Shown: positions 13,401 through 25,076, numbered from the stretch's first letter. The stretch is 64,000 nucleotides of DNA from Anaeramoeba flamelloides (GCA_027625915.1 JANTQA010000023.1:14570001-14634000); one strand, 5' to 3'. The notes: generated by a model from the sequence alone, not told the origin. Numbers and translations: made by a program.

Positions 13401-16400
13401 CTGAGGTGTGTGTCTAATTTAGTAGCTCTTTAAATAGGAAGAGACGAATTTAGTCATTTCAAACTTCTCCCATTAACGGGTTAAATTAAGTTTCACCAAA
13501 CCCTCAACAATAAATACAATACAATTTTTAGTTCTGCTCGTTTAATCGTTCTGAGCACACTGATTTTTATTTTTTCTTTTTATATTTTTTTCTTTTATTT
13601 GGATGGAAATGATTTCTTATAAAAACATTAATACTAGTTTAACAAAAAAATGTGTTGGTAAATTTATGAACTTCAATTAATAAATATTGATCAATCCACT
13701 TTTACAGATTTAATGGTGTATTTGAAACAATACGAAATTGTATTTTTTCAATAATGGTATTTGAATTATAAAAGGGAAAAATTTTCTTCATTTTCAAATC
13801 AAGAACGAAACCATAACCCTGAATTTCTTGGGTAACTCAATTTATCGAAAAGAAAAATATGAAAAGGGAAGTAAAAATTGTTTCCTATTGAGAATAGAAA
13901 TACCAGTAGTATATTTACAAATAATTTGTGAATCGAAACAAAAATTCACAAAAAATGGAACAAGGGCCGAAAGTGGGTAAAACTTAGTCTATTCTCAATT
14001 TTTATTTTTTTTTTTTTGTGAATCAAAAGCATAGATCCCAAAGTCAAAAAACAAATTGTTAAATATTCCTCCTAATGGACTGCTAAAAGACACTATATCG
14101 AAATATGGTATGAAATGGACAATATATTCAAATAAAAATACAGACAGTTCCATTTTTAAGACACAAACTTTCAACGAAATGTAAAGTACAAAAAAATCTC
14201 AAATTAAATCACCTTTTTTGGAATTTTTTTTTACAATTTATTTTTACTAGAATCTGAATTTTGTTCCTTAATTTGAGATTTTTCTGTGCCTTAAATTTTG
14301 TTGAAAGTTTGTGTCTTAAAAATGGAACTGACTGTATTTTTTTTTTTTCATTTTTTTTGTGTTGCTGATTAAAATGGAAATGCTATGGAATAATAAAATT
14401 TGATCTTCTACAAACGTTTCTCGTATGATTCCAATACTTAATATTCCTTTTATGTCATCTAAATAAAGTGAATGTTATTAAAAAGAATTATTATAAAGTT
14501 AAAAAGAACTTACATTTAGTGTTTTTCGAAGTGATTTTGTCTTATTTGTTGTGTTTTTTTCAAAAGGTGGATTAATCCCTTTGCTGATTATTTCGTCATT
14601 TGGTTCTATTTCAATTTCGAGATCTGAGTCCATATCCATATTATTATTGAAATGGTTTATATTCAGAATTTTTAGATTCTTTTTGTCAAGTAACGAATTC
14701 CCACATTTTGTCAATGGCTTTTTCTTGTTTTCTTTCTTTGGATAATAAAAAAGAAAATTTGATTGGAATAATTGTATTAAGTCATGGTTTGATTTGTTTT
14801 GAAGTATATCGGTTGAACAAATTATAAATTGATTTTTTGAAAGGAACTGTTTTGAAAAAAGACGAAATAGTTGATTTATCTGATGTAATTGATCATCTGA
14901 TAGATTTTTTTTGATCAATTTTTTTAACTGTTTCCAGTAATTTGTCTTTTTGTGTTTTGTGGTATTTCTTTTACTTGACGACTGTAACTTTAAAAACTCG
15001 ATGAATTTATTTTTTTTGTTAAGATTTCTCATTTTGTTCAGAATTTGGATCTCATTTCCTTCATCTTGCTTATTTTCTTCTTCTTTATTTACCTTTTTTT
15101 TGTTATTGTTTCTTGTTGAAATAAATTTTGAATTTGCGGTATACCTCATATTGTAATTTAAAATTGATGAAGAGTGTGGGGGTAGTAATAATTGATAATT
15201 GAGTTTTTTTATTTTTTTTCGGAAAGATTTCTTCTTTTGGTTCCTATTTGTTCTCTTGGCGTTTTCGTCAACTTTATAATTATTGAAGTCATTGAGATCA
15301 AGGCTATTTCTTTTGTTTGTGTTGGGCGTGTCAATGCTTTGATTGCTCTTGTGATTTTGAAATAATCTCAATTCCCTTAAGTAAGATTTGATTATGTTAT
15401 CATTTTGAAATAAATTCAAGATCTCTTCTTGTGTCTCGTCCCAAATACTTGACTTCAATTCGAAAGAACCTTTGAGAGTGAAGCCTCGTAGGATCTTGAA
15501 GAATTCATTAAATTTATTCATTTGGAAGCTGTTAGCGCAATGAGACCTGATTTTCTTGATGCACCCCAAAACCTGTTTCAGTACAGAAGGTTCAAATGTC
15601 TTTAATTGATATTTTTGGGGCAGAAACTTGGAAAATTGAAACACTAAATCTTTTTCAACCCCAAACTGTTTGACAAGTTCAGAAATTAATAAATTTTCAT
15701 TGGTTTCGTGGCCAACAAATCTGTTAATAAGTACTAAAAAGTTTTGGTATCTTTCTATTCATATAATTTTTAGTGGTTGTTATTCAATTATTTAAAAGAA
15801 TCCAATAATAATAATAAAAAAAAAAATGAATTAAATAATCGATTAGTCTTTTCCTTTGTAAATTTCTCAGGTACAAATATTATGATTTGTGTCTGAATTT
15901 TAAATCATCAACCTTTACAGTCGATACCACTTTTAAGATACAAACTTTGAACAAAATTTAAGACCCAAAAAAATTATTTTTTACACAAAAGTTTTCAAAA
16001 ATAAAAAAAAAGTTGAATTGATTTTTTTAAAAATGATAAATAAACTATCTTTCATAATAATTGGCCCATTAAAAATCAAATTTTAAATAAAAATATTTTT
16101 AATAATTGAAGTTATCTATTATAATATAAAAATTTAGATTTTAATATTCAATAATATACTCAAGAGATATTTATTTTTTGTCTAAAAATAAAAGAAAAAA
16201 AAATAAAAAAAAACTGTTAAAAAAAAATTGGCATTTATTTTGAAAGAAGCATTACATGAAAAATAGAAAATTTAAAAAAGTAAAAAAAACCAATTATCGA
16301 TTCTCCTTCCATTTGAATAACTAAATCTAATCTCTTTTTCATATTTGAAACCAATTTTTTCATTAATTCATCTGTTACTTCTTTCAAATTTTTCATTTTC

Positions 16401-19400
16401 ATTTTCCATTTTAACAAAACACTGTTGGAAAAATAAAAAAGAGAAAAAATGATTTATTTGCAAACTTTTCATTATGAGAGGAAAAACTTCAAAACGATAC
16501 AAAAGCAATTCATTATTCAAATGTAAGGTGGGCCATTTATTATGAAATTTAGTTTATAATAATTTTATACCACTTTCAACCCTTGTTCCATTTTTTGTGA
16601 ATTTTTGTTTCGGTTCACATATTATTTGTAAAAATCTTGTGAAAACGAGAGTAAAAAAATAAAATTTTATATAGGTTTAATAACTCTATTAAACCATTAC
16701 GCTTCTTTGAGAAAATATGTTCACAAAAATTCACAATTAATTTCTTCTAGTGTATTTAGTTGAAAAAATGTTCCCTTTTTTGTGTTTCGCTTTTGGAAAA
16801 GATATCTCAAAATATATTACATTGGCAATTCATCTAAAAATAAATATTTATTTTCACGGAATGCCTAAAATACTGAAATAATTAAAAATTGATTTTACAT
16901 TTCTTGACGCTAAATTTTTTGTCTTTCAATTATTTTTGTGAATATTAGTGAAAGTTTCATAAAAATTTAAAAATACTGTGGTTTGTAAAAGGAAAATCAT
17001 TAAAATCAAGTTACCCCATCTTTTTTTTATTTTATTTTCTAAAACATATAAAAATAAGTAATACTAATGATTGACACCAATCTAATAACAAGAAGTTTAA
17101 TGTTTAAACTAACAATATTTGAAGAGAGTTTAATTGAATGTAATTGAAAAATAAAAAATGTTTTTTAAAAAAAGGTTTATTTTCATCTGGTATCCTTAGA
17201 GCTGCTTAATAAGAATTTCTTTTTAAGATAGGTTGTAAACATACCTGATGATTTACCATTCGATTGGAAATTAACAATAAAAATATTCTGATTTTTTTGT
17301 TTTACAATTATTCTTTATTAAAGATGGTAAATATTAGATATTTTGTCTTAAAAAAGGTTCTAGAAATATGTTTCGGTATATTTTTTTCAGGAATACTTTT
17401 TTGGAAATAAATACTACCTCTCCGTAATTTGTATAAAATTAAAATTTTAAAAAATAATAAATCCATTTTAAAAAAATATGACCACCAACAGTTTGAAAAG
17501 ACAGTCATGAAAATTGGTAAGTTGAAGTTTTTCAATCATTTTCTCAATTGTTTTGAAAATTAATATTTGACACATTCTATAAATTACGATTATAATTTAT
17601 TTTCATTTTTTATTTTCGTAGTGGAAGTTCTCTGTGAACAAAATGTGTAGATGTGTATTAAAACTTATCGCCGTTCCAAACATCACATGAAATCCGTGAT
17701 AAAAAGGAAATTAATTTTCTATCTAAGAGTTTCCTTTCCCTGGCAGGATTTTATGGTTATATAATAGCATATTACAAACCGTGGAATTTTATAATAGACC
17801 AAAAATTTCTCTTTGTAGAAAAAATAAAAATTTGAATTTTTCTCTCACAAATCTTTATGAAAAAGAAATAATTTAGATAAAAATTCAATTTATTGTGGAT
17901 CTTGTATTTCTAAACGCATTAAAATCAAAAGGTAAGACCATTACAAAGTTATTATTAAATTATATCTTAAATCTTTGGATATTTTTGTTTTTGATTTTTG
18001 AATTTGTTTGATAAACAACAAGATTTTTTTTCTCACTCATTCAAATACGAAAATTTTCTAAAAAGCAGCCTATGTCAAACCCTAAAATTCTGTGATCGCA
18101 TATAATTGAATTTTTTTTTTTTTTGTATTTAACAAAAAAAAAGACTTCCAATTTCCATGTCTGGCAAATTCCATGGTAATTTGGAATGTCTGTATTGAAA
18201 TTTCGAAATCACGGGGCTTTGAAAATATGGGTGTCCATAGAGTGCATCCAGGTACCTAGCTTTTACAGAATTCGAAAGAATAGAGTAAAATCTTTAATTT
18301 TACTGAATTCTTTTAAATTATGGAAAAGTTAACAACATTTTTTTTAATTCCAGTAATAAAAAGAAAAATTCAAAAAAATTCTGTTTATTACTGGAATAAA
18401 AAAAAACCTAACGGCGGTTTTCTTGAGGTTCTATCTTTTATCTTTTAAGTGTTCTAGGTTTTTTTGAGATTTTCTATTTTATTTATAAAATCTAATGATT
18501 TTCGTTAGGTTTTTTTTAATTATTATTTTAGAAATAAAAAGAAAATTTTTGAAATTTTCATTTAATTTCTAAAATTAAAAAAAAAACACAAAGATGTTAT
18601 TCCATAATTTAAAAGATTAGAGAAAAAGCAAAGATTGTACATAATTCTTTTAAATTCTGGAAAATCTAAGGTCGTTTTTTTGTGGTTTTCTGTTTTATCT
18701 ATTAAGTTTTCTAGGTTTTTTTTGAGGTTTTCTATTTTATTTATGAAGTGTTCTAGGTTTTTTTTTTTTACTTTTTGAAATAAACAGAAAATTCAAATAA
18801 ATTTTCGGTTTATTTCAAAAACTCAAAAAAACATAACGAAAATCTATTGATTTTCTAAATAAATAGAAAACTCTAAAAAAACCTAAAGAAAATTTATTGA
18901 TTTTTGGTATAAAGCAGAAAACTTTCGAAAACCTAATGAGGCTTTTCCAGAATTTAAAAGAATTGATTAAAATACTATTTGTTGCAAAATAAACGGAACA
19001 AAATTTTCATTTAGCTTTCCCTAAAAAGATTTTATAAATCATGTAAACATTTCAAATTTTTAATTCTTAAAAAAAGCATTAAATTATAATTTTTCCTTTG
19101 AGAATTGGGGACTTTGATGATTTATTTTAATTCTTGTTATGTGTTTTTATCTTGTGGAATTCTGAATGAAAAATATGATCTTTTTATTTTACAATAAACA
19201 GTATAATATTTGACTCAATTCTTTTGAATTATGGAAAAGTTAACAACATTTTTTTTAAAATTCTTGTTTTTGTTTCACATAATCTGTTTGATTTTCTAAT
19301 CAAAACAAAAATCAAAAAAAAAAAAAAACCGAACGGTTATAAGAAGAAGTTAATTTCCTCTCTTTAAAATAAAAAACAATAAAATAAAATTCTTTAATAC

Positions 19401-21292
19401 TGATAAATTCAAAAAAAAAATCGTTCAACTTTTTAAAATCAGATAAATCTACTTTCAAAATAGTTCATTTCATTAAAATATTGAAGATAGACTAATTTTG
19501 TAAAATTTCTTCCAATTTAAATCTTAAAAAGACTTATTCAAACCAAGGCTAAAAAAAATTATTAAATGGAAATTGAAAGAATTATTGTTAATATTAATTT
19601 AAATTTTACTGTTATATAAAATTTTGAACTTTTTTGAAAATGTGAAAAATGTAACAAATTTTAAAAAAAAATAAGACATTTTTGATTAAAATTATTTTTT
19701 TTTTTTTTTTTTTGAAAAAAAATCAATTTTACACATTCTTTATAGTAGAGTTTTGAAATATAATTTAAGAGTGGATATTTTGAAATGCATGTTCTATAAA
19801 TAAATTGAGTTAATGGTGTTCGTCACCATATCATTTCAAAAGAAGATTTACAAAAGAGAAATTATTAAAAAAAAAAAAATCACAAATAAAAGATTTGTGA
19901 TTTTCGAATTACAATTCCCAAACCCTCGGGAAAATATACTGTTATGGGTTTTAAAAACGAAAAAAAAATTTCACTTCATTTTCGAGATTTTTTTTTTCAA
20001 ATAGAGATCATATACAGCCGTTTCAACTCAGGTGTGAATCGTACTCATTTGTTGAATGGTTGGGAAACATTCCGAGTCAATTTAAAATGTTTCTCGACCA
20101 TTCAACGAATGAGTGCGATTCACACCTGGGTTGAAACGGCTGTATAACATCCTACTTACTTGAAAACTCCAATTATTAAAAAGAAAAATATGGAAAAGGA
20201 AGTGAAAACTTTTTCCCATTCAGAATTGAAATACCAGGAAGTAGAATCGAGTCTATAAAACATTTCAATCTTTTTCTTTATTAAGGAACACAACTTTGTT
20301 AAAATACCTGTTATTGTTGACTTGGATGAACAATTGATAAAAATATTATTTGTGATCTCAATTAATAACCAAAAAAATTATTTTATTTGAATATCTTGAA
20401 GATTTCAACCCCATGTTTCAAAACAGTGTCTTTTAGTACTTATTTAGGAAGTAAATTTTGCAATTTATTTTTTTTGTGGATCAAAGTTTTTAATTCAAAA
20501 AAAAAAAAAAAATAAAAAAAAAAGAAAAAGTATTTTTAAAAAATAGAAACGAAAAGGAGAAATTTTACTTGGCTGGTTGAAAAATCTGTTTTTAAATTGA
20601 AAGAAAAAATTGTACAGATCTTCAATTTGATAATTCTTGGTTGGATAGAAACCAAATAATTTTTGAATTAAGAAATTGGTTGCTGGCAAGAGGCCCACTA
20701 ATTGTGCTTTATTAATCTCATTATTCATGTCTGCACCGTGAGTGTTTCCTGTGTTGTACACTGAACTTATTTGAAAATTATTTTGACTTGGTAACAAACT
20801 GCTTTTGACATTGTTTAAGGAAGCTGACATATAATTATTATTCTTGATCGAGAAATTTCTTTGAGACAACACAAAAGCTTGACTTACAATTCCCTCTTCC
20901 TCTTTTTCCTCCTCTTCCTCCTCTTCCTCCTCTTCCTCTTCTTCCTCCCTCTCCTCCTCTATAATTTCACCCCCTTTATCTTCTTTTGTTGTGACGACAA
21001 TACCCTTTTCTTTTTGCTTTCTTGATCCGTTTTTTGTGTGAAAAGAATTTTGTGTCGGAAGAGAAAGGAATTGTTTGAGTTGTGAAAGTTGTTTTCTTTC
21101 ATGTTTTTTTAAGCTTTCTAGATTCAAAAGTTCGTGGTGGTTGTTGATTTTCAAAAAATTCTCAATTCCTTGGGTACTGTTAGTGTTATTATTTGAAATT
21201 TTGTGATTTTTTTTTTTATTTTGAAGTTTCTGGTTTTCTTTGTGCTTGTGATCCTCATTCTTTTCTTGGTCGTCGTTATTATTTTCACTCAT
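4457..21292 (-). CDS. SIN3: SIN3-type transcriptional co-repressor, multi-exon
   Basis: Scaffold of the Sin3/HDAC complex in the nucleus. Four large exons: 21292-20569, 15754-14514, 8660-8024 and 5922-4457; phases 1/2, 0/0 and 1/2 agree and the minimal product is 1355 residues, normal for SIN3. Exon 1 is K/N/E-rich with a poly-Glu run. PAH1 (~222-290) spans intron 1: FKNRFFNQP joins K-RYQNFLVLINRF, then LVFQFSKFLPQKY. PAH2 is ~298-372 and a weaker PAH3 ~511-583. Exon 3 holds the HDAC-interaction domain (NERYGLDMLI, ILKRFNQK, KNYSKEIYYQNQ, ~721-860). Exon 4 has the Sin3 C-terminal region (YYFLKLLSILYDQL; KIFGFQSFNF). Donors include GTAAGT at 14513. Introns are about 4.8, 5.9 and 2.1 kb; more small exons are likely (see 12762-13065). 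The gene could instead be annotated as several pieces, but PAH1 crossing intron 1 argues for one. Confidence 0.75.
5923..8023 (-). other. SIN3 intron 3 (2.1 kb)
   Basis: Starts GTAATT at 8023 and ends ...ATAAAAG at 5923. Splicing turns TCA-G plus AA-TGG into S-E-W. Contains no supported exon, long poly-T tracts, and repeat F copy b with an (ATA)n run near 7374-7404. Confidence 0.5.
7060..7690. repeat. Repeat F copy b
   Basis: Same word order as 3110-3700 (GTTGAAGGTTCC, GATCGATCAATATT, then AGAGTATAATTTACACCTC next to a long ATA microsatellite). The distal part, 7210-7400, is also found at 10080-10260 and, inverted, at 60160-60310. Confidence 0.45.
8860..9270. repeat. Multi-hairpin repeat E, cluster 1
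   Basis: Begins with a ~70-bp palindrome (CTTTTCCAGAATTTAAAAG ... CTTTTAAATTCAGGAAAAG, 8871-8942). Then come units of the type TTAGGTTTTTTTACTTTTTG / CAAAAAGTAAAAAAAACCTA forming a second hairpin at ~9078-9160. Ends with GGCACTCTATGGCACTTGAAGACACCC. Related clusters: 18240-18970, 28900-29370 and 36585-36745, plus parts at 19205 and 61510. No reading frame. Confidence 0.6.
9440..9960. repeat. Repeat with inverted partner at 13550-13900
   Basis: AGTATTAATGTTTTTATATG ... ATTTTCATCCAAAT here is matched in inverse by ATTTGGATGGAAATGATTTC ... AACATTAATACTAG near 13600. The following AAAAATGTATTGGTAAATTT is matched directly at 13645. Likely remains of one old element family within SIN3 intron 2. 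Confidence 0.4.
10080..10260. repeat. Repeat F fragment
   Basis: AATAAGTCATAATGAATTAATTTTA ... AAAACAACTAGAATATAATTTACTC followed by ATA repeats matches 7210-7400 and, inverted, 60160-60310. Confidence 0.4.
10525..10700 (+). pseudogene. Possible DNA-transposase C-terminal relic
   Basis: One frame reads KPKSPDLNNLLGYLNM before a TAG stop, recalling the SPDLNPIE motif that carries the third catalytic acid of Tc1/mariner transposases. Sequence just upstream is less AT-rich (GGGAAACTCGAACGGCTTCC) and frame-shifted relative to it. Only a short match, so it could be chance; no ends are visible. If real, it is a decayed Tc1-like gene inside SIN3 intron 2. Confidence 0.25.
10925..11015. repeat. 90-bp repeat, inverted partner at 43678-43770
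   Basis: TTAAAAATTGAAAAATTCAA ... GAGAAAAACAACAATGTTCATTTTGATCTACAATTGAAGATC is the reverse complement, with few changes, of 43678-43770. It includes a small hairpin GATCTTCAATTGAAGATC. It may be one end of a transposon. Confidence 0.5.
11418..11567 (-). CDS. Small hypothetical frame or SIN3 exon candidate
   Basis: ATG at 11567 opens 49 residues with mixed composition (SGQSDNNNSPDEVPISNESL). A good acceptor, CTCTTTTAG, lies inside it at 11536; starting at 11535 the frame has one leading base, as needed to follow the SIN3-like piece ending at 12762. No donor in the right phase is evident. It could be an independent small protein, a SIN3 exon or chance. Confidence 0.25.
   Translation of the reverse strand: MFNGTKFYSFSGQSDNNNSPDEVPISNESLEQILKEIKIQMKIFYICCF
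12762..13065 (-). CDS. Candidate extra SIN3 exons (start of HDAC-interaction domain)
   Basis: Two exon-like pieces inside SIN3 intron 2. Piece one, 13065-12990, follows TTTAAG, is in phase 0 with exon 2 and reads IHHCFQEPF...QSYHIFTIYPF. Piece two, 12870-12762, follows CAACAAAG and reads ...LSPNEREKKILFDLAISSLF before GTAACT. The gap between them is 119 bp with GT-AG ends, and the phases (1 then 2) agree. SY...YP followed by an ILFD-like stretch is the order of SYRLLP...VLND at the start of the SIN3 HID, which the four-exon model lacks. Similarity is loose; a phase-matched next exon (possibly starting at 11535) is not proven. The opposite strand also has open frames (12666-12986), which I take as shadows. 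Confidence 0.35.
14139..14336. mobile_element. MITE-A copy 2
   Basis: TA-CAGACAGTTCCATTTTTAAG at the left and AAAATGGAACTGACTG-TA at the right, arms pairing along about 85 bp each around a short AT-rich centre. Lies inside SIN3 intron 2 just downstream of the exon 2 donor. Confidence 0.8.
15916..15990. mobile_element. MITE-A end fragment
   Basis: TACAGTCGATACCACTTTTA followed by GATACAAACTTTGAACAAAATTTAAG matches one arm of MITE-A; the other arm is missing. In SIN3 intron 1. Confidence 0.6.
18240..18970. repeat. Multi-hairpin repeat E, cluster 2 (largest)
   Basis: Starts at GGGTGTCCATAGAGTGC, the inverse of the end of cluster 1. Carries three or more copies of the AGAATT(T/C)xAAAGAAT ... 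ATTCTTTTAAATT palindrome (18265, 18605, 18945) separated by TTAGGTTTTTTT hairpins that include (AT)AACAGAAAATT stems. The alternating inverted arms could fold into a chain of hairpins if transcribed as part of the SIN3 intron. Confidence 0.6.
20013..20144. mobile_element. 132-bp palindromic MITE
   Basis: TA-CAGCCGTTTCAACTCAGG begins the element and its inverse, CCTGGGTTGAAACGGCTG-TA, ends it. The ~60-bp arms pair almost perfectly around CCGAGTCAATTTAA. It is GC-richer than its surroundings and stands apart from them, so probably young. TA flanks suggest a Tc1/mariner-type mover. No coding capacity. Confidence 0.8.
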
Positions 21293-21885
21293 AACTTATC
21301 AGACACTTTTTCGTTTGGTGTCCCTTATTGGTTGTTTTCTTGAAAAGTTGGTGGCAAAAATTCAAAATTTGATATTCAGTAGAATGAAAAAAATAAATTA
21401 TTGAGAAAAGTCAAACAGTAATTGTTTTGCAACTTATAAAAGGATCTGAGAAAATGCTTTTTTTTCAAACTCATTAAACTGTTTTTAGATCATGTTGAAA
21501 ATAGATAGCGAAATTTACTTTTATAAAAATATTTTTACTCTTTTTTTTCCAAAAATTGAAAATTAATTTTCGATTTTTGTGGAAGGCTGCAATACGCCAT
21601 ACCTGTTGATACCAAATTAAAAATATTAAAATCAAATAAACTTTTCTAAATTATTATTATTAAAATTTGAAAAAAGCTGATCATACTTTAAAAAGTTCGA
21701 TTTTCCTGAAAGACTGAAGAACACAAATGTCCCAGATTAATGAAGAAATGGATGCTTTACTTGTTAGTTCACTTAAAAAAAATTCACTTGTGGTTTTGTT
21801 GAGCTTTTACAACAAAAATATTTTTTACTTTGGAAAATTGGAAAGTTTGGAAGAAATTAAAACTAAAAGCAAAAAAAATCACAGT

Positions 21886-23628
21886 TTACTCAAGATCAAG
21901 AAAATATTTCAAAAATAGGTTAAGCAAAGTATTTAAATTCAAAACTGGAACTTTTCTGGTTGGAAAAAAAGATAATAATTCATTTGTTTTATCAAAATAA
22001 GGGTAGATCAGATAAAATTTTTGGAAGGTGGCAAATCAAACCCACAAGATCAATTGGTTCTTATAATTTTTCTCTTTTCATACTTTTGTAAATTGAATAA
22101 TAGAATGAGTGATGAAAAAAAATAAATAATCACTAGAGTGTTCTCCAACAATCATAGTTTCGATACAAAATACAATAACAGTTGGAATTTCAATATACTT
22201 GGATTTGGAAATAAAAAATCATCTTTCAAATTATTTTTAAAAAGAAAGGGATCTGTTGGAAAAAAAATTTTTAGTTTGTTAATTTAACATCAACTTTAAA
22301 AATGATCTGTGTCCCAACACTCTTCGTTTAAGCACGTTCTGTACCAGAAAACACCAAATGAAAATAATTGAATTTCTATCATCAATTATTAATATTAAGA
22401 CAAAGGAATTTTGGTACTAAAAATAATTTTAGATTAGAATTGTATCTGTGGATCTTTTTTGAAAAATAAAGGTGGAATGGAAATTTGAAAAAATCACACC
22501 AAAATATGGAAAATGTACTTCAAAATTATACTTTGTAGTGTTTTTGGAAACTTGAAGACAAAATTAATCTTTAACCAAGTTCCTTTTTTTTTTTTTTAAT
22601 TTAAAGCTCACTAATTTCAATTTTGGTTTAAAAAAAATAAAAAATATAACTTTTTATCCCTCATATTAAAAAGTATTAAAAAAATAAAAAAAATGACAAA
22701 GAATTGGCACAGGGTGAGAGCTTTGAACTGTTAAGGTATTGTATTTTAAGATTGATAATAATTTGTAACAAAATATATTCCTCTCTTATAAAAAAGACAA
22801 AGAGTAAATACTAAAAGTTTATAAGGACCAATTATAAATCTACACAACGAGTATTTATATGAATGTAGTATCTAGTATAAAGTATTTTTTCCAAATAGCA
22901 AACTATTGAAAAGATTATTTTCCAATGAAACAATCTAAATTTTTAGAACAAATTCGAATAATATCTTTTGAATTATTTATTAAAAAAACAAAAAGATCTT
23001 TTCAAAATCTATTCAAAATGAATAGTTCGTTTAATAAAGTATTTATTTTTAGCACTTTTGGGTTTAATTTATTTTTTTTCATTAAAATTTCTCGGTGATT
23101 GAGAAATATCAACTTGAGATAAAAAATTTTGAAAGATTTTGTAGATCTTTTTTGAATCCATTATTTTAAATTTCTTATGTCACTTTTCATTTGTGAAATG
23201 ATTAAACAAACTCTTTTGTAAGTTAATAAGTGTCTGTTTTTGTTTTGACAATTCTGACAATCTTTCGTTGAGGACTACGTCTCCCCCCTTGAGAGTTTTT
23301 GGTTATTGTGTTATTTTTGCTTTACCTTTTCAAACAGATATTTCAATCTGAACAAATTGGACAAAAACAAATATTTTTTGTTATCTTTACATTTTCACAT
23401 ATACTTTTTTTGAATATTTTTCAGATAAAAAATGGAAATTAAAAATAATATTAAAAAATAATCACATAAATTGGCTTATAGGGATTTTTAAGCATAAGTT
23501 CAAATTTGAGGACACTCCAAACTTTCAAAAACAAATGTAAAAATATTTAGACCATCCAGATGAATTTTTGTGAGTTCAGATACTTGAAATGGAAAATCTA
23601 AAATATTAAAACCAAATTTTGGTTGGAT
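21886..23628 (-). CDS. Unresolved multi-exon gene, minus strand
   Basis: Several exon-like pieces after good acceptors: 23628-23500 (after TTTATAG; LDFPFQVSELTKIHLDGLNI), 23302-23180 (GDVVLNERLSELSKQKQTL, coiled-coil-like), 22252-22152 (after TTCCAACAG; DDFLFPNPSILKFQ) and 21955-21886 (after TTCCAACCAG; VPVLNLNTLLNLFLKYFLDL, then TAA). The last two are phase-compatible if the donor GTTATT near 22176 is used, giving an intron of about 220 bp. Donors for the upstream pieces are not clear. No family recognised; the first piece is faintly leucine-rich-repeat-like. Its end lies about 590 bp upstream of SIN3 on the same strand. Confidence 0.35.
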
Positions 23629-24883
23629 CTATAAAGGTGAAAATTGAAAATTGTTGAAAATTTCTCATTTTTTCTAAAAGAAATTACAAGTGTGTAAAAT
23701 TTATGGAGATTACAAAACTCTTTCAAGGTTTTTTTTTACTTATTATTTCACTGTTTTCATTTTTGAAAACATAGTTCCGAGGGAAAGAACATTTTTTTTT
23801 ATTTAGAAAAAGATTTTATTTTGACAGAAACAAAATCGAATTCGCAATTTGTAATTTCTCAATATGTGTTATCAAGTATTTCCCTCAAAAAAAAACCCAT
23901 GGTTCAGATACTCCACAATGTGGTGAGAAAACAACTGACTCGTTTCCAAATAACATAATTTTCGTATAAAGATAAGAATAAAATTATTAATTGAATTAAC
24001 TGGAACTGTTTTTAAAAATACTATCTTCAGAAATAATAAGATGAATTGTACTTGGAAAAAAAATTTATATAAAAAAATTGAACTTTATAAAAAAGAAGAT
24101 GATGAAATTAATTAAAAATTGTTGTCAGTGAGTCGGCTTAATGTTATTATATTTTTCTTTTAAAAAAAATTTCAGGTAACAAAAAAAACAATGAAAAAAA
24201 AAAATAAATTTACTGTTTTAGAAATATTTTAGTGGTTTTTTAGAGGAGAAAGTTTTTTTTGAAAAAATCTACAACAATATTATTGATAAAATTAGAAATT
24301 TATTTATTTTTTCATTCTTTAAAGTTTATAGTATTTTTTTTTTTATCATTACAGTTATATAGTATATAAAAATACATGACACGAAAATAAAACCAGACCA
24401 GATTTTTAAAAATTTGAGAAATTGTTTTATAATTTCTTTTATTTCAAAAATCAAATCCTTTAGGTAAATAACCAATTATTTTAATAGATTAGTTATAAAC
24501 CCACTTAAAGTTCATTAAAGTATGGCTTTTATAGAGAATACCTATTTATTTGTTGGAAAACATAAGTAGATCTACTTTTTTTGAAAAAAAATTGAGTTTT
24601 CTAGGTGTTTGCAATGAATTTGAAAAATACCATTTTTATTCCTTTTTTTTTTTTTTGATTGGATATTGAAAAAAAAAAAAAAAAAAACAGAAAGATTCTT
24701 CTTTTCAACTTAAATTTAAAAATATTTTAAAAAAATAACTATATAACTACTTTTTTTTCCTGATATAACATCAATACTCTCTATTTATTTGGAAACAAGA
24801 TTTCTAAAATCATCTTGGTTTTGTCTTTTCTTTGATGTTAAATGAATAAAATATCTTCTTTTTCTTTATTAATTGATTTTTCC

Positions 24884-25076
24884 TGTTAGTTCCACTTTTA
24901 AGACACATAATTTATATAGACTTTAACGCAAAGAAAAATCTCAAATAAAGCACATTTTTTGGAATTTTATTTTTACAATTTATTTTATTAGAATTATATT
25001 TTTGTGCCTTAATTTGAGATTTTACTGTGCTTAAATTCTATACAAATTATGTGTCTTAAAAGTGGAACTGACCGTA
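24884..25076. mobile_element. MITE-A copy 3
   Basis: TTAGTTCCACTTTTAAGACAC at the left, GTGTCTTAAAAGTGGAACTG-ACCGTA at the right. The inner arms differ from other copies (ATAATTTATATAGA / TCTATACAAATTAT) yet still pair with each other, so this is a subfamily with its own arm sequence. Confidence 0.7.

Larger units (their letters stand above)
15755..20568 (-). other. SIN3 intron 1 (4.8 kb)
   Basis: GTAAAA donor at 20568, acceptor ...GAATAG at 15756-15755. Holds the MITE-A fragment, repeat cluster 18240-18970 and the palindrome at 20013. A minus-strand piece at about 16400-16300 after acceptor CCAACAG reads KNLKEVTDELMKKLVSN and looks coil-like; it may be an exon of a nested small gene but joins nothing I can show. 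Confidence 0.5.

Noticed and set aside
18360-18960. GTTAGG words suggesting telomere-like repeats
   Set aside because: Units are inverted and spaced, not tandem TTAGGG; they belong to the hairpin repeat.
21727-21918. 63-residue plus-strand frame starting MSQINEEMDALL
   Set aside because: Overlaps the probable last exon of the minus-strand gene (21886-21955), has no recognisable partner exon and is short. Kept only as an alternative.
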